Source: Limnospira sp050045915
GTDB taxonomy: Bacteria > Cyanobacteriota > Cyanobacteriia > Cyanobacteriales > Microcoleaceae
Length of the DNA stretch: 64,000 nt
Direction: 5' to 3'
Assembly (NCBI GenBank): GCA_050045915.1
Contig: JBNGCR010000007.1
Location: 1 to 64,000 of the forward strand
Of this stretch, positions 63,592-64,000 are shown piece by piece (the stretch's first letter is position 1; every line of letters starts with the position of its first letter). Under the pieces are notes generated by a model. The model ran no database searches. It worked only from the letters and a program-made list of their open reading frames with translations, and was not told where the DNA came from. The position numbers and the translations under genes are program-made.

Positions 63592-64000
63592 TTATCCGAT
63601 TCTTTCGCCGATCGCCACACGGGTTCCGTTGACAAAATCCCATCCCGACTGAGCCCGTTTTCCCGGCAACTTCACTTCCGAAAGTAACAAATATCCCTCC
63701 CCCGTTCGGACCACCGGCCCAAAACGCTTGGCGATCGCGACAATTTCCCCCGCCGCTCCCAATTTCGGGGTGAGAGAAAATAACGGGGCAAATTCCGGGG
63801 GAAGTTGAGATTCATACTGGGAACCGAGGGGAACCGTGGCGGCAATTTTCATCGGTTCGCCCCGAAACGTGGTGACGCAGTTGGGGTAGAAACCGCGAAT
63901 TTTGTTGTGGAGAGCGATCGCGGGTTCGGACCAGTCCAGTTGATAGTCATCCCCCCCAATTAACGGGGCGTAGGTGGCTTCCGCGTCGTCCTGGGGGGTC
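63592..64000 (-). CDS. fmt: methionyl-tRNA formyltransferase, C-terminal part (cut by window)
   Basis: The stop codon is at 63592-63594; the reading frame continues to the right edge, so only about the last 136 residues are present. They contain APLIGGDDYQLDW, IRGFYPNCVTTFRGEP and LLLSEVKLPGKRAQSGWDF, typical of the C-terminal OB-like domain that grips the initiator tRNA. Formylates Met-tRNAi. Start lies outside the window. Confidence 0.93.
   Translation of the reverse strand, partial: TPQDDAEATYAPLIGGDDYQLDWSEPAIALHNKIRGFYPNCVTTFRGEPMKIAATVPLGSQYESQLPPEFAPLFSLTPKLGAAGEIVAIAKRFGPVVRTGEGYLLLSEVKLPGKRAQSGWDFVNGTRVAIGERIG

Overview
The window is cyanobacterial chromosome. The light-independent protochlorophyllide reductase genes chlL and chlN, the very frequent HIP1 octamer GCGATCGC, many heptanucleotide tandem repeats, DUF928, CHAT-TPR and CHASE2 proteins, pentapeptide repeats and a SPINDLY-type TPR glycosyltransferase all point to a filamentous or large-genome cyanobacterium. 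The species cannot be named from this sequence. It is draft-quality: two 100-N gaps lie in a repetitive gene, and two genes carry apparent single-base lesions (mrnC frameshift, pstS in-frame stop).

Layout. 0.1-10.4 kb: a double-FHA ABC exporter, trpD, a secreted retropepsin-like protease, a pentapeptide-repeat protein, carA, a STAS regulator that seems to start at ATT, a frameshifted mrnC and rlmB. 10.5-29.3 kb: a two-partner-secretion neighbourhood. It holds two DUF928 proteins, a CHASE2-GGDEF-EAL protein, a PEP-CTERM metalloprotease, a TpsA exoprotein, a secreted TPR-CHAT putative protease and the TpsB transporter, and the chlN / DUF5331 / chlL cluster sits in its middle. 29.5-36.5 kb: a transglutaminase-like protein, a one-helix microprotein, cysH, a duplicated structured non-coding element in front of a 2H phosphoesterase gene, a DUF4419 protein, an alpha/beta hydrolase and infC. 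36.6-44.7 kb: a TnpB-less omega-RNA-like relic, an MFS-HEAT protein paired with a cyclic-nucleotide-binding protein, a PD-(D/E)XK-like protein, prfC, a HEPN-domain gene bracketed by a copy of prfC sequence, and aqpZ. 44.7-51.9 kb: a repeat-rich spacer, broken pstS, a carbonic anhydrase gene bracketed by codA 3'-end sequence, codA, larC, a YrdC-type gene and a small basic protein. 52-64 kb: a membrane Ser/Thr kinase, two tandem Cys-containing microproteins, the SPINDLY glycosyltransferase, rpiA, an aldo/keto reductase, a Nudix-like protein, a partner-switching pair (STAS-sugar transferase fusion plus RsbW-like kinase) and the 3' part of fmt.

Most genes are housekeeping: tryptophan, carbamoyl phosphate, chlorophyll, sulfur, phosphate, translation and pentose phosphate. 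The less ordinary content is (i) the TPS/CHAT/DUF928 assembly, (ii) the tandem three-hairpin element at 32755-33057, whose stems are kept by compensatory changes, (iii) two cargo genes (HEPN, carbonic anhydrase) each lying between a host gene and a duplicated piece of that gene's 3' region, and (iv) families of short inverted-repeat elements. One of these ends exactly at the stop codons of chlN and pstS and is reciprocally nested with a second family. I found no tRNA, rRNA, CRISPR array or intact transposase.
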